DNA from: Alkalimonas amylolytica
GTDB taxonomy: Bacteria > Pseudomonadota > Gammaproteobacteria > Enterobacterales > Alteromonadaceae
Reading direction: 5' to 3'
NCBI RefSeq assembly: GCF_900107845.1
Contig: NZ_FNRM01000001.1
Location: 677,209 to 741,208, forward strand
DNA: 64,000 nt
Below are positions 55,298 through 64,000 of this stretch, in pieces. The notes beneath the pieces were generated by a model. That model saw only the letters and a program-made list of their open reading frames with translations, was not told the origin of the DNA and made no database searches. The position numbers and the translations under genes were made by a program. Each line of letters begins with the position of its first letter. Position 1 is the first letter of the stretch.

Positions 55298-56821
55298 TTA
55301 AACCTCGTCCTCCTCAACCAAGGCCTCTTCAACACTTTTAAACTCTTCAAGTGCAGCGGTAAGCAACTCAACAATCTCACTGGCAATAATGGCTGGTGGC
55401 TGCAGGTTGTCGCTGTCTTCCAATGACTCATCTTTTAGCCAGGAAATATCCAGGTTGGTTTTATCTCTGCTAATGATTTCATCGTAACTAAACTCGCGCC
55501 AGCGACCATCAGGGCTTGGGCCACCATCTTCTTCGCGCAGGTTCTCTTGCCAGTTTGACACACGCTTTTTTTTATCTTCGGCACAATATAACGCCACAAA
55601 TTCATCAAAGTCAGCACGGGTTAATTTGTTCGCTTTTAGCGTTTTATGCACGTTAGTACGGTAGTCATAAACCCAGACGCTCTTGGTCCAGGGCTCTTTT
55701 GAAGCAGGCATAGCGTCAAAAAACAGTACATTTGCCTTTACCCCCTGAGCATAGAAAATACCGGTAGGTAAACGCAAAATAGTGTGTAAATTGAACTGGT
55801 TTAACAGTACTTTGCGGATGGTTTCCCCTGTACCACCTTCAAACAATACGTTATCAGGCAACACAACCGCCGCCTTGCCAGTGCCGACCCGCAACATATT
55901 GCCGATGTGCTGTACAAAGTTTAATTGCTTGTTCGAGGTATCCGCCCAGAAGTCAGAGCGCTCGTAAGTTAGTTTTTCTTTTTCTAACTTCCCTGATTTT
56001 TCGCTGATTACCGTAATAGAGCTTTTCTTGCCAAACGGCGGGTTGGCCAGAACCATATCGACTTTATTATCACCAACCTCTTTTGCTAGAGCGTCTGAAG
56101 TCGAAATTGGGCATTCATCGGTACCAATACCATGCAGGTACAGGTTCATTGCGCAAAGGCGCGCCACCGAATCAGAAATATCATTACCCCGAAAAGCTTC
56201 CTCTTTTAAAAAGCGCGCTTCTTTTTTTGATAACGGGCGGGCTGTGTTTTTTACAATATAGTCATGCGCAACGGTTAGAAAGCCACCAGTGCCACATGCA
56301 GGATCGGCAATGATCTGCATTGGCTGTGGCTGCATAACATCGACAATAGCTTCGATAATTGGGCGCGGCGTAAAATACTGGCCAGCACCTTTTTTCTCAC
56401 TTTCAGCGCCTTTTTGCAACAAGCCTTCGTATATGGCGCCTTTTACATCAATACTAAGCGTTGACCATGATTCTTTATTGATCATGTCAATCAACCGCTC
56501 AAGCTTAGCGGGGTCTTGGATTTTATTTTGTGCTTTTCGGAAAATAGTACCAAGGGTGCCTTTTTGACCGCCCAGCATTTCAAGCGTTTTGCGGTATTCG
56601 GTTTCCAGCTCTGCGCCATCGAGCTTAATAAGCAGCTTCCAGCGCTCTGTAGCTAAGCTCTCTGCTTCTTGACCGCCAGTAGCACGCTCCGCAGCCATTT
56701 TAAGGAAAATAAGGTAAGTCAGCTGCTCGACATAATCACCATAACCTACGCCTTCATCACGAAGCACGTGGGCATAGTTCCAAACACGGTTTACAATTTC
56801 TGTTGTACTAATATTATTCAT
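55298..56821 (-). CDS. hsdM: Type I restriction-modification DNA methyltransferase HsdM
   Basis: N6-adenine methyltransferase subunit. The 507-aa protein has the HsdM N-terminal helical domain (about 5-130), the SAM-binding motif IADPACGTGGFL (171-182), and the catalytic NPPF (260-263, VLANPPFGKKS). It starts 9 bases after the HNH gene, so in this operon hsdM is separated from hsdS by the Septu-like pair. Confidence 0.97.
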   Translation of the reverse strand: MNNISTTEIVNRVWNYAHVLRDEGVGYGDYVEQLTYLIFLKMAAERATGGQEAESLATERWKLLIKLDGAELETEYRKTLEMLGGQKGTLGTIFRKAQNKIQDPAKLERLIDMINKESWSTLSIDVKGAIYEGLLQKGAESEKKGAGQYFTPRPIIEAIVDVMQPQPMQIIADPACGTGGFLTVAHDYIVKNTARPLSKKEARFLKEEAFRGNDISDSVARLCAMNLYLHGIGTDECPISTSDALAKEVGDNKVDMVLANPPFGKKSSITVISEKSGKLEKEKLTYERSDFWADTSNKQLNFVQHIGNMLRVGTGKAAVVLPDNVLFEGGTGETIRKVLLNQFNLHTILRLPTGIFYAQGVKANVLFFDAMPASKEPWTKSVWVYDYRTNVHKTLKANKLTRADFDEFVALYCAEDKKKRVSNWQENLREEDGGPSPDGRWREFSYDEIISRDKTNLDISWLKDESLEDSDNLQPPAIIASEIVELLTAALEEFKSVEEALVEEDEV

Positions 56822-56830
56822 TTAGGGTCT

Positions 56831-57640
56831 CTAGTTTACTGCCTCAAGTAATCCTTTTTCTTTAATTACTTGAGTACAAGCTGCAGTGAACGGTTGATGT
56901 TCATTAATATAGCTAACCAATTCGTCAGATAACTGGTCACATAGTGTTTGATCTCTATTTGGTGAACTTTCGGCTGCAAGCAGCTTGTCGCACAGAACAC
57001 CTACCTCATCCATCAAATCTTTCCGTTGGTAATTCCATGTTCCTTCATCCAGATGATAAAACGCTATTGATTGAACAGCTCTTTCGTTCTTCCACGGATC
57101 TTGCTGCACAGCATAAGTCGCAAGTGGCTTACCGTCGTTAGTATCAAAACAAATTAATTTACAATCACCAATAACTGTTGGATCGAGAAGAACAGGATTC
57201 TCATTCCGCTCACTCGCCTCGTCGACAGCTCTAACATCGCTGTCTTTAAGAGGAAAATATGCGCCTTTTCCGACAATTTGACCTGTCAGATAATCAGTGA
57301 TTCGAACGTTGCATGTAGGGTGTGATAGACGGAAATTAGTCCAATCGAAAGCCCGCCACCAGTAACCCGAATGCAGAGCTCCGTTAAGACCGTGTGGTTT
57401 TTTCTTTGGCCTGTAGTGTTCCACGTGCCCTTGTTGAACCTGTAGCTCCGACTCAGAATACCAACATTTTAAGTTACCCAACTGCCATAAAGCTGGTTTT
57501 AGCGCTGACCAGCGAGTACCGTTGGCATCAATGAAATCGCTACGTTGATCAGGTGGTAATGCAGTAATTTGCGCTTTTGCCGAATCAATGTCTGTTAAAT
57601 CGGCCAATCTACGCAGCTGACGTTTATCTATGTATCTCAA
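56831..57640 (-). CDS. HNH endonuclease, Septu PtuB-like (TIGR02646-like)
   Basis: A 269-aa HNH nuclease related to the effector of Septu and of retron-ATPase-HNH systems. The core is seen at KCWYSE (58-63), GHVEHYRPKK (71-80), DWTNFRLSHPTCN (99-111). Odd points: the first zinc knuckle, normally CxxC, is C59-W-Y-S62, and the second reads H107-P-T-C110, so zinc ligation may differ from the usual four cysteines. It overlaps the ATPase gene by four bases, which strongly suggests a functional pair. Confidence 0.85.
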   Translation of the reverse strand: MRYIDKRQLRRLADLTDIDSAKAQITALPPDQRSDFIDANGTRWSALKPALWQLGNLKCWYSESELQVQQGHVEHYRPKKKPHGLNGALHSGYWWRAFDWTNFRLSHPTCNVRITDYLTGQIVGKGAYFPLKDSDVRAVDEASERNENPVLLDPTVIGDCKLICFDTNDGKPLATYAVQQDPWKNERAVQSIAFYHLDEGTWNYQRKDLMDEVGVLCDKLLAAESSPNRDQTLCDQLSDELVSYINEHQPFTAACTQVIKEKGLLEAVN

Positions 57641-59358
57641 ACGCCCTCCTTTTTTCTCGACAACCGTCTAGCGATATCAAAAGATATACGCTTTCTAACC
57701 TGCCAAGAAACATGGTCTGGAGTTGCATTTGCTATTGCCGGAAACTGTTTCTGAGCTTCAGTCATCGCGCGGATATATTCTAGATAAAGAGGATCACGTG
57801 CTGCGTGAGAAAAATCTAACTTCCCAAGAATTGTGTTTAATTGATCAAGTCGCTGTCTGTCTTCGTCGGTTTTATCTTCTTTCAAACCCAACTCACGTTT
57901 TTCATCGAGCAACTTCAAAGTATCTCTATCCAATGTCGAGCGTAACTTAAAGAAATCACTGGTCAGGATCGCCTGGAAGCCCATACCCTTTGGCGCTGTT
58001 GTTGGATGATAGCTATAAATTTGACCATCTGAGTTTTTGTCCACGATAACTACTTCGTGCTTGTCTAAACCTGCAAAAGTAAGTGGGCTGTGAGTGGTAA
58101 TTAAAATTTGGCTATTTTTGGGGTCTACACCGTATTCTCTAAGATTCTTTAATAAATCTAAACACCAAGCAGGGTTTAGGTGTGTATCGGGTTCATCTAG
58201 CAGAAATAAGCTTTCATTTTGCTGGGTAAAGCGCATTAAGCCAATAATGGTCAAAAGCTGCTGTTCACCCTCGCTCATCTCTTTAAAAGTGATTGGGGTA
58301 TCAACACCTGCTAACTTGACCCGAATTTTTAGACCTTCGCCATCAAGGCTGAGCAAGTCGCTAAAAATGGTACTTTCAAGGCGGGAGAAAAATACCTTTG
58401 CATCCAGACCATCAGCTAACGCCAAAACACTTTGCTCGCTGGGTAAAAAGCAGTAACGCGTTTCAACTATTTTAGTTTGTTTAAAGGATAATTCCTTGCG
58501 CTCACTTCCTCCCATCGGGAGCAAGGCCTCAGCAAATAGCTTGTCCAAAAAAGGATCAACGTTACCCTTTGCTCCCCAGAAACGGCGGTCTTCTTTCTGA
58601 GCTTTCAAAGCATTCTTTTTAGTCGAGGTGCTCCAATAAGGCTCTTGCAACTTGAATAGCACTGACGACAAATGCTCAATACCAAATTCATCCTTTAGAA
58701 ACTTTTCAGCTTCAGCGTCTTTCTTAGCAAAAAATGACAGTAAGGAGAACTGACTGTGGTGTGGCTTCGCCAGAAACATCGTACGCAATGCTCCCTCGTC
58801 ACCTACTCTCTGTGCATCATAGTAGCCACGCTCATGGTCTTCAAAAGCTTGGTTAAATCGTGCAGATATCCCCGAGTAATACCCGAATACGTAATCAGGT
58901 AATAAGCGCTTTTCAGTAAAGCATGTTTCGCCTTCACTATTTTTTATTGGTCGATTTCGTTGGTTGAACTCGCCCTCTTTTAACTCTACAAACAAAGATT
59001 CAATTTCTTCGGGAGATTTCCCTTCAATAACTCCAGCATCATCAATGATCCAGTACTTACGCCGATAACGCTGCACATTATCTTTACGAGAGCTTTTGCG
59101 ATATGCCTTCTTCGACGACTCCCCCTTCGATACAATCTTCACATAGTGACTTCGGCATTTGTACTTGATGCTATATTCAAAATCAGATTCTTCAGCCAAA
59201 TCGAGATCACGAAATATCCAGGCAATTGCTTCTAAAATATTTGACTTACCAACACCATTACGGCCAATGATGACCTGGCGCTCGGTGTTCAAAGAAAAAT
59301 CGACTTCAAAATCCTGCAGATTTTTAAAGTTTTCTAAGCGCAACCAATCGATTTTCAT
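57637..59358 (-). CDS. AAA family ATPase, Septu PtuA-like
   Basis: A 573-aa ABC/SMC-like ATPase of the OLD/PtuA type. Walker A is GRNGVGKSN (32-40), the signature MSEGEQQLL (361-369), Walker B SLFLLDEPDTHLNP (383-396) and the H-loop TTHSP (421-425). In Septu the ATPase holds an HNH nuclease inactive until phage infection. It starts two bases after hsdS and overlaps the HNH gene, so it is co-translated with both. No reverse transcriptase is nearby, excluding a retron. Confidence 0.88.
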   Translation of the reverse strand: MKIDWLRLENFKNLQDFEVDFSLNTERQVIIGRNGVGKSNILEAIAWIFRDLDLAEESDFEYSIKYKCRSHYVKIVSKGESSKKAYRKSSRKDNVQRYRRKYWIIDDAGVIEGKSPEEIESLFVELKEGEFNQRNRPIKNSEGETCFTEKRLLPDYVFGYYSGISARFNQAFEDHERGYYDAQRVGDEGALRTMFLAKPHHSQFSLLSFFAKKDAEAEKFLKDEFGIEHLSSVLFKLQEPYWSTSTKKNALKAQKEDRRFWGAKGNVDPFLDKLFAEALLPMGGSERKELSFKQTKIVETRYCFLPSEQSVLALADGLDAKVFFSRLESTIFSDLLSLDGEGLKIRVKLAGVDTPITFKEMSEGEQQLLTIIGLMRFTQQNESLFLLDEPDTHLNPAWCLDLLKNLREYGVDPKNSQILITTHSPLTFAGLDKHEVVIVDKNSDGQIYSYHPTTAPKGMGFQAILTSDFFKLRSTLDRDTLKLLDEKRELGLKEDKTDEDRQRLDQLNTILGKLDFSHAARDPLYLEYIRAMTEAQKQFPAIANATPDHVSWQVRKRISFDIARRLSRKKEGV

Positions 59359-59360
59359 GC

Positions 59361-61157
59361 CTAATCCTTAAGTTTTAACTGCAGACTAGCGTTTTTCTCA
59401 TACGGCCAGCTCTTTAACTGCTCCTTTGCAGGCATAAATTTTTCAAGCTGTTCTGAAAGCGCAGCCAGTTCAATATAAAACTCCTCTATCTCTACAAGCG
59501 AAAACTCAGCTAACTGCATTAATTCTTCAGGAGATATGGGTTCTTTAACTGCCTTAAGTACAGACTCTAATGACTTTCGCCCAGTAGTCACTTTTTTCTC
59601 CTTTTTGGGTTTGCTTTTAGCTTTTTTCACTAGCTGCTGTTTTTCTACTTTTATTCTTTCCAAAAGCTCTGATGCAGTTTGTTGACTATCGTTTGGTACT
59701 AGTTCGCCAGCAAATGCTTTAGTCAGAATCGAACTTTTTAACTTACTAACCATATTGAGTTTTGAGGATATTTCAGCTTCTAGACGGTCTATGCTTACCT
59801 GCTTGCTATCGACAGCATTGAATATCTCACGTTGTTCTTCTATCGAAGGAATTGGGATACACACTTTTCTTATTATTCCTCCGTTTAAACCTGGACGAGT
59901 TTGACCTATAACCTGACCGAAAAACTGTTTCTTTGCATCAGCAGCGCCCCATAAGTACATATTCACGAAATCAGGTAAAGCTAATTTCTGGTCAATACTG
60001 ATCCTATAAACATGTTTCGTAATTATTGCTGGCTCTATATCTGCTGGTACAACACAAGTACGCCCAACGGTAGCCATGACAGTAATCAAAACATCACCAG
60101 GCCTAGCCATATATTTCTTCAACTCTTCAAATTTCTCGTCACTAATTCTGTTATCGGAACCTTTAGAAAAGAAGCCTTCTCGGACATTATCAATACCGAT
60201 AACAAGCTTGCCTTTGTCAGTAAACTCTGAGTGTTTTAAGTTACTGCCAAATGGTCCGCTTTGAATAGATCTCGGTATATCAGCTGCTAGTTGCTCTATA
60301 GTCATCCATGCCCAACCAATTGGTAGCTTCGTTAAGCCAGCCCACGATGGTTCAGTAGGCTCCCTATACTTTTCTTTCCATTTCTCGTCTTTTGGCAAGC
60401 TACCTTTTTTAGCAAAAGCTTTTAACTGTTCCCGCTCCCAGTTCTCGCGTCTTTCTGCAAGAATCCGGTCCAGCAATTTATCTGATGGCTCGAGCTTGTC
60501 AGTATTTAGTTCACGCCATTTTTCGGTTAGTTTGCCCGTTACAGCATCTTTTAATACGGACTGTCGGTATTGCTGTAACTTTGCTTTGGTTTGTTTTAAG
60601 CCTTCGACACCAGCATCAATATGAGAAAAAAGCTCTTCGATTTTAGAAACAATTAATTTTTGCTGTTCTAATGGAGCCAATGGAATCGAAACTTTCTTAA
60701 CGAACTCTTTGCTAATACCACCTTGCGCGGCACCACGAAAATCTTTAAGGATTTCTTGTCGACCTACTGAAGACCAAAGAAAATAAAAAATATACTCTGC
60801 AGAAACATGCCGACTAACTTTACATCGAAATAGATGTTCATTTATGACGGCTTTCTTATAGGGAAATGAAGACCTTACTATTGACGTCTTTGCTGTTGTC
60901 GCACCATCTTTTACAATTAGTATGTCAAACGGTTGAATGTGTCCTTTATTCATCTCGTTTGCAAAATCAACTGGGACAAACTTGATATTATCAAATTTAA
61001 AGTCGCCATTATTTCCAAGGTGCTCCCCTCCCAAGCTTGGCACACCTGACTCATATCCAGACACTCCACCTCGAGGCCTTGCACCTGATTCAAGCTCAAT
61101 AAGCACAGAATCTAATGTAGTGAAGCTCCATGACTCCGGAATTAATATTTCTGACAA
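59361..61157 (-). CDS. hsdS: Type I restriction-modification specificity subunit HsdS
   Basis: Sequence-recognition subunit with two target-recognition domains (about 5-165 and 275-445), each followed by a coiled-coil conserved region (about 165-205 and 445-485, APLEQQKLIVSKIEELFSHI; SIEEQREIFNAVDSKQVSIDRLE). At 598 aa it is longer than most HsdS (400-460). The extra C-terminal piece (about 505-598) is a Lys-rich linker and a small helical domain of winged-helix look. The specific DNA target cannot be read from sequence. Confidence 0.95.
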   Translation of the reverse strand: MSEILIPESWSFTTLDSVLIELESGARPRGGVSGYESGVPSLGGEHLGNNGDFKFDNIKFVPVDFANEMNKGHIQPFDILIVKDGATTAKTSIVRSSFPYKKAVINEHLFRCKVSRHVSAEYIFYFLWSSVGRQEILKDFRGAAQGGISKEFVKKVSIPLAPLEQQKLIVSKIEELFSHIDAGVEGLKQTKAKLQQYRQSVLKDAVTGKLTEKWRELNTDKLEPSDKLLDRILAERRENWEREQLKAFAKKGSLPKDEKWKEKYREPTEPSWAGLTKLPIGWAWMTIEQLAADIPRSIQSGPFGSNLKHSEFTDKGKLVIGIDNVREGFFSKGSDNRISDEKFEELKKYMARPGDVLITVMATVGRTCVVPADIEPAIITKHVYRISIDQKLALPDFVNMYLWGAADAKKQFFGQVIGQTRPGLNGGIIRKVCIPIPSIEEQREIFNAVDSKQVSIDRLEAEISSKLNMVSKLKSSILTKAFAGELVPNDSQQTASELLERIKVEKQQLVKKAKSKPKKEKKVTTGRKSLESVLKAVKEPISPEELMQLAEFSLVEIEEFYIELAALSEQLEKFMPAKEQLKSWPYEKNASLQLKLKD

Positions 61158-61171
61158 ATCAGTATCTCGTT

Positions 61172-63937
61172 TTATGCTATTAAATAACCATTCAGTTCAT
61201 CAATCACGTTACTCAGATTTTCACCGAATAACTGCCTCGCCCTTAGGGCGCCACCTTGTTGATTAAACGGGGCGTAGTCAAAATCATCCATCATCATTTC
61301 TGCGTTCTGGGCAATTTGTTGCTTAATTAAGTTAAGCCATTCCAGCTGTGCTGGCGTAAATTTGGTACCCGAATGTTGTTGCTGCTGGGCCCAGGCATTA
61401 AACCTGCGCTCTACTACTTCAGGAAACGGCTCTAACACATCCTTTAGCCCCGTAGCGTAGGATATTAAGCTAACGATATTGGTTAACAGCGTTGCCGGTG
61501 GCAGGCCTTTTACCTTCGCCGTTTCCAACTGCTGATAAGCTTTCCACACTTCAATAGGGGCGATATTGTACGGTGGTGCCTGAATATTTTCAGCTAAAGC
61601 TTCGATTTGTTCGTAACTTAGATGCCGCTGTTGGTAGGGTTTGCTGTAAATTAACTCAATTGCGCTTAGTTCTGCTTTGTTATCGGCAATAAACTGCTTA
61701 AAACTTTTAATAATGTGCTGGGCCTTTTCAACGTCAAAACCGGCGTCTTGCAACTCGTCGGCTGAATCGTCTATAACTTGGTCGGTTTGGCGCCTTACTT
61801 TTTCAATAGTTTCCCGTACATCCGGGTTATGAAACGGCTTTACTGCAGCATCAGCAATCGGCTTGTACACTTCGTCACGTTGCTCTTGCGTTGGTGCATC
61901 GGTACCAAACTGAATTTTTGCCTGCTGCTCCAGGTATTCCTCGTTGGTTGAACGGATCAGCTCGCCTGCAACTAACGCCAGCGGTTTGCCGATTAGTTCA
62001 CTTAACATAGCGCGCTGTTTTTCGTCTAAGGTGAGATCTAAACGAACCAGTCTATTGCCCAGGCTTTGCAATGTATCCGCCGAACGATCGCCCCTGGCTA
62101 TTTGCTCCATCAGTTTTTCGGTTGAGACCGATGGTTTCTTTTCCATCGCTTTGCTTTCTGTTTTGTCACTTTCGGTTACGCCAACGGCATCCACCAATAC
62201 AAACCGTGTTTTGGCTTTGGCATCAGGCGTCACCTGGTGTAACGAGTCGATGTCGATCACCCGGGTGCCCCGGCCTTTCATTTGCTCGTAGTAGGCCTGA
62301 CTGCGCACATCGCGCATAAAAATGAGACACTCAAGCGGTTTAATATCGGTGCCGGTCGCGATCATATCTACCGTAACGGCAACGCGCAGCCTGGGGCTGG
62401 TACGAAACTCTGCTATGGTGTCTTCTGCCGCTTTTTTCCCCACGCGATAGGTGATTTTTTTGCAGAAGCTGTTGCCCTCGTTAAATACCTCGCGCACTTT
62501 ATCGACGATACGATCAGCATGATCATCATCTTTAGCAAAGATCAGGGTTTTGGGTACCCAAGAGCGTTCGGAGAAACACTCCGGCAAGCAGCGTTCCTTA
62601 AAGGCCGTTAATACGGTTCGGATTTGGTTAGGGGCAATCACGCTGCGGTCTAACTGGGTTTTGCTATAGGCCTGATCTTGGTCCAGCACTTCCTGGCGTT
62701 GTTTTTTAGTCAAGCGATCACGAACCTGAACGGCTGTGCCTGCCTCGATTAAATCACCTTGTTCTGTTTTTTTCGTTTTAATACGATAGATGTCGTAACC
62801 CACATTTACTTTATCGATAACAGCTTTTTCATGGGTGTATTCAGCCACCAGGTTCTGGTTAAAAAAACCAATGGTCTTTTTGGTTGGTGTAGCAGTAAGG
62901 CCAATGATAAAAGCATCGAAGTACTCGATGACCTGCCGCCATAAGTTGTAAATTGACCGGTGACACTCGTCGATTATGACTAAATCAAAAGCTTCAATAG
63001 GGATTTCAGAGTTGTAGCTTACAGCCCGTGGTGTATTCGAAAGTGTTTCTTCTTCGATCTCGTAGCCGGAACGTTCATCAGCATCATCATCCAGCTCTAC
63101 GCCGCTTAACTGAGAATATAAACGCTGAATAGTCGATATCGTGACTTTCGTGGTGTCGGCCACGCCGGTGGTACCAAGAATATTCACGTTGTAATGCGAT
63201 GTGAATTTTCGGCCATCAACAGGGGTATCGTACTGTTCAAATTCCTTTTTGGCCTGACGGCCTAAATTGCCCCGATCGACTAAAAACAACACCCGCTTTG
63301 TTTTGGCATAATGGGCAAGGCGGAAGATTTGGGTAACGGCAGTAAAGGTTTTACCTGAACCTGTAGCCATTTGCAGTAAGGCACGAGGTTCATTTAGCTT
63401 TAACGACTTTTCGATGCCGGAAATGGCTTCAATCTGGCAGTCGCGCAGGCCATTCGTATTAAGCTCAGGTAGATCATGGAATCGGGCGCGAAGTGTTTTT
63501 TCTTCCTCCAGCCACTTCTTTAAAGTTTCGGGTTTATGAAAATGAAACACGGCGCGGCTTCGCGCTTTAGGGTCGCGGTAGTCGCAAAAACGAATTTCTG
63601 CGCTGGTGGCTTCATAAGTAAACGGAAGCTCATCCATCCAACGCTGAGTAAATGCGGATTTGGAAACGCTATAACGCCCGCTTTGTTCGGCGACACCGCC
63701 CAGCGAAACGCCATCTTTCTTGGCTTCGATCACGCCACAGGCTTTGCCTGCGATAAACAGCATGTAATCAACTGGCCCGGTTGTAGTATCCATTTCCCGA
63801 ATGGCAACGCCGTGCACGCCCTCTTTGGCGGCGAAAAGATTCATGCGCTTTTTGTCTTGAACTAGCCAGCCTGCATCAGTTAATTTTTTATCGATCGTAA
63901 CGCGAGCTAAATCTTCGGGTTTTAACGAGCTATTCAT
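61172..63937 (-). CDS. hsdR: Type I restriction endonuclease subunit HsdR (EcoEI-like)
   Basis: Motor/nuclease subunit, 921 aa. The N-terminal nuclease has a PD-(D/E)xK site: D57 (PVDYMLF) and E71-A-K73 (GVIEAKK). A superfamily-2 helicase follows with ATGSGKT (191-197), DECH (323-326), GLTATPTKK and the late motif VDMIATGTDIKPLECL ... QMKGRGTR. The C-terminal part resembles EcoEI_R_C, which binds HsdM/HsdS. First gene of the run, 14 bases before hsdS. Confidence 0.97.
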   Translation of the reverse strand: MNSSLKPEDLARVTIDKKLTDAGWLVQDKKRMNLFAAKEGVHGVAIREMDTTTGPVDYMLFIAGKACGVIEAKKDGVSLGGVAEQSGRYSVSKSAFTQRWMDELPFTYEATSAEIRFCDYRDPKARSRAVFHFHKPETLKKWLEEEKTLRARFHDLPELNTNGLRDCQIEAISGIEKSLKLNEPRALLQMATGSGKTFTAVTQIFRLAHYAKTKRVLFLVDRGNLGRQAKKEFEQYDTPVDGRKFTSHYNVNILGTTGVADTTKVTISTIQRLYSQLSGVELDDDADERSGYEIEEETLSNTPRAVSYNSEIPIEAFDLVIIDECHRSIYNLWRQVIEYFDAFIIGLTATPTKKTIGFFNQNLVAEYTHEKAVIDKVNVGYDIYRIKTKKTEQGDLIEAGTAVQVRDRLTKKQRQEVLDQDQAYSKTQLDRSVIAPNQIRTVLTAFKERCLPECFSERSWVPKTLIFAKDDDHADRIVDKVREVFNEGNSFCKKITYRVGKKAAEDTIAEFRTSPRLRVAVTVDMIATGTDIKPLECLIFMRDVRSQAYYEQMKGRGTRVIDIDSLHQVTPDAKAKTRFVLVDAVGVTESDKTESKAMEKKPSVSTEKLMEQIARGDRSADTLQSLGNRLVRLDLTLDEKQRAMLSELIGKPLALVAGELIRSTNEEYLEQQAKIQFGTDAPTQEQRDEVYKPIADAAVKPFHNPDVRETIEKVRRQTDQVIDDSADELQDAGFDVEKAQHIIKSFKQFIADNKAELSAIELIYSKPYQQRHLSYEQIEALAENIQAPPYNIAPIEVWKAYQQLETAKVKGLPPATLLTNIVSLISYATGLKDVLEPFPEVVERRFNAWAQQQQHSGTKFTPAQLEWLNLIKQQIAQNAEMMMDDFDYAPFNQQGGALRARQLFGENLSNVIDELNGYLIA

Positions 63938-63956
63938 ACCTAACCTTTACAAGCAA

Positions 63957-63985
63957 GTTATTTGTCATTGTAGGCCATCAGTCAA
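63957..63985 (-). promoter_or_regulatory. Predicted promoter of the hsdR defence operon
   Basis: TTGACT (63985-63980), 17-bp spacer, AATAAC (63962-63957) on the minus strand, about 20 bases ahead of the hsdR ATG. With this promoter the leader is very short, so the 7-gene run could be read from here. Confidence 0.45.
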
Positions 63986-64000
63986 TTAAGCAACGAACGA

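Noticed and set aside
56831-59358. ATPase plus HNH as part of a retron (Ec78-like)
   Set aside because: No reverse transcriptase gene or msr/msd-like sequence lies nearby; the neighbours are hsdS and hsdM.
48155-63937. BREX, DISARM or Zorya system
   Set aside because: No PglZ, BrxC, DrmA/B or ZorA/B-like proteins are present; the methyltransferase, specificity and motor subunits are a plain type I set.

Overview
The window reads as a chromosomal segment of a gammaproteobacterium, most likely from the Alteromonadales/Chromatiaceae side (Rheinheimera, Alishewanella or Arsukibacterium-like). This is inferred from gene order (rplM-rpsI-petABC-sspA; degQ-degS; murA-ibaG-mlaBCDEF; kdsD-kdsC-lptCAB-rpoN-hpf-ptsN-rapZ-npr; mutM-rpmGB-radC-coaBC; pyrE-rph-yicC) and from protein resemblance. 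No database search was possible.

Bases 1-20.9 kb are conserved core. The minus strand carries the start of sspA, the cytochrome bc1 genes petCBA, ribosomal genes rpsI-rplM and zapE; the plus strand carries zapG, degQ and degS. Then come murA and the Mla phospholipid-transport operon (minus), and diverging from it the LPS operon yrbG-kdsD-kdsC-lptC-lptA-lptB-rpoN-hpf-ptsN-rapZ-npr (plus). Between 21 and 36 kb are more variable genes: a secreted S9 peptidase, a TPP-riboswitch-controlled thiamine uptake/salvage operon (outer-membrane receptor, YkoF-like protein, PnuC/PnuT-type transporter, kinase), an unrecognised pair of exported or membrane proteins, a lipoprotein phosphodiesterase, mgtE with a leader that can form two mutually exclusive hairpins, a DUF432-like/MscS pair and an Omp85-like barrel. 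From 36 to 46.4 kb the core resumes (mutM, rpmG, rpmB, radC, coaBC, dgkA, pyrE, rph, yicC). The dut-slmA pair usually found after coaBC is absent; an AT-rich four-gene cassette and dgkA occupy its place. The cassette encodes a methyltransferase, a radical SAM protein, a membrane protein with a phosphoribosyltransferase-like motif, and a MazG/PRA-PH-like nucleotide pyrophosphohydrolase.

From the 3' end of yicC (46.37 kb) to beyond the right edge lies a genomic island. A P4-type tyrosine integrase sits next to yicC, the attachment gene known for SXT-mobilised genomic islands. The rest is a minus-strand defence run, in transcription order hsdR-hsdS-[Septu-like ATPase + HNH]-hsdM-[1408-aa HSP90-like ATPase with NO VEIN/DUF3883 nuclease-like end]-[907-aa ankyrin protein]-[46-aa small protein]. 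The type I restriction genes thus enclose a Septu-like pair. The downstream GHKL-ATPase/ankyrin pair has no named system I can assign and is the strongest candidate for something undescribed. I saw no rRNA, tRNA, CRISPR array or insertion sequence.
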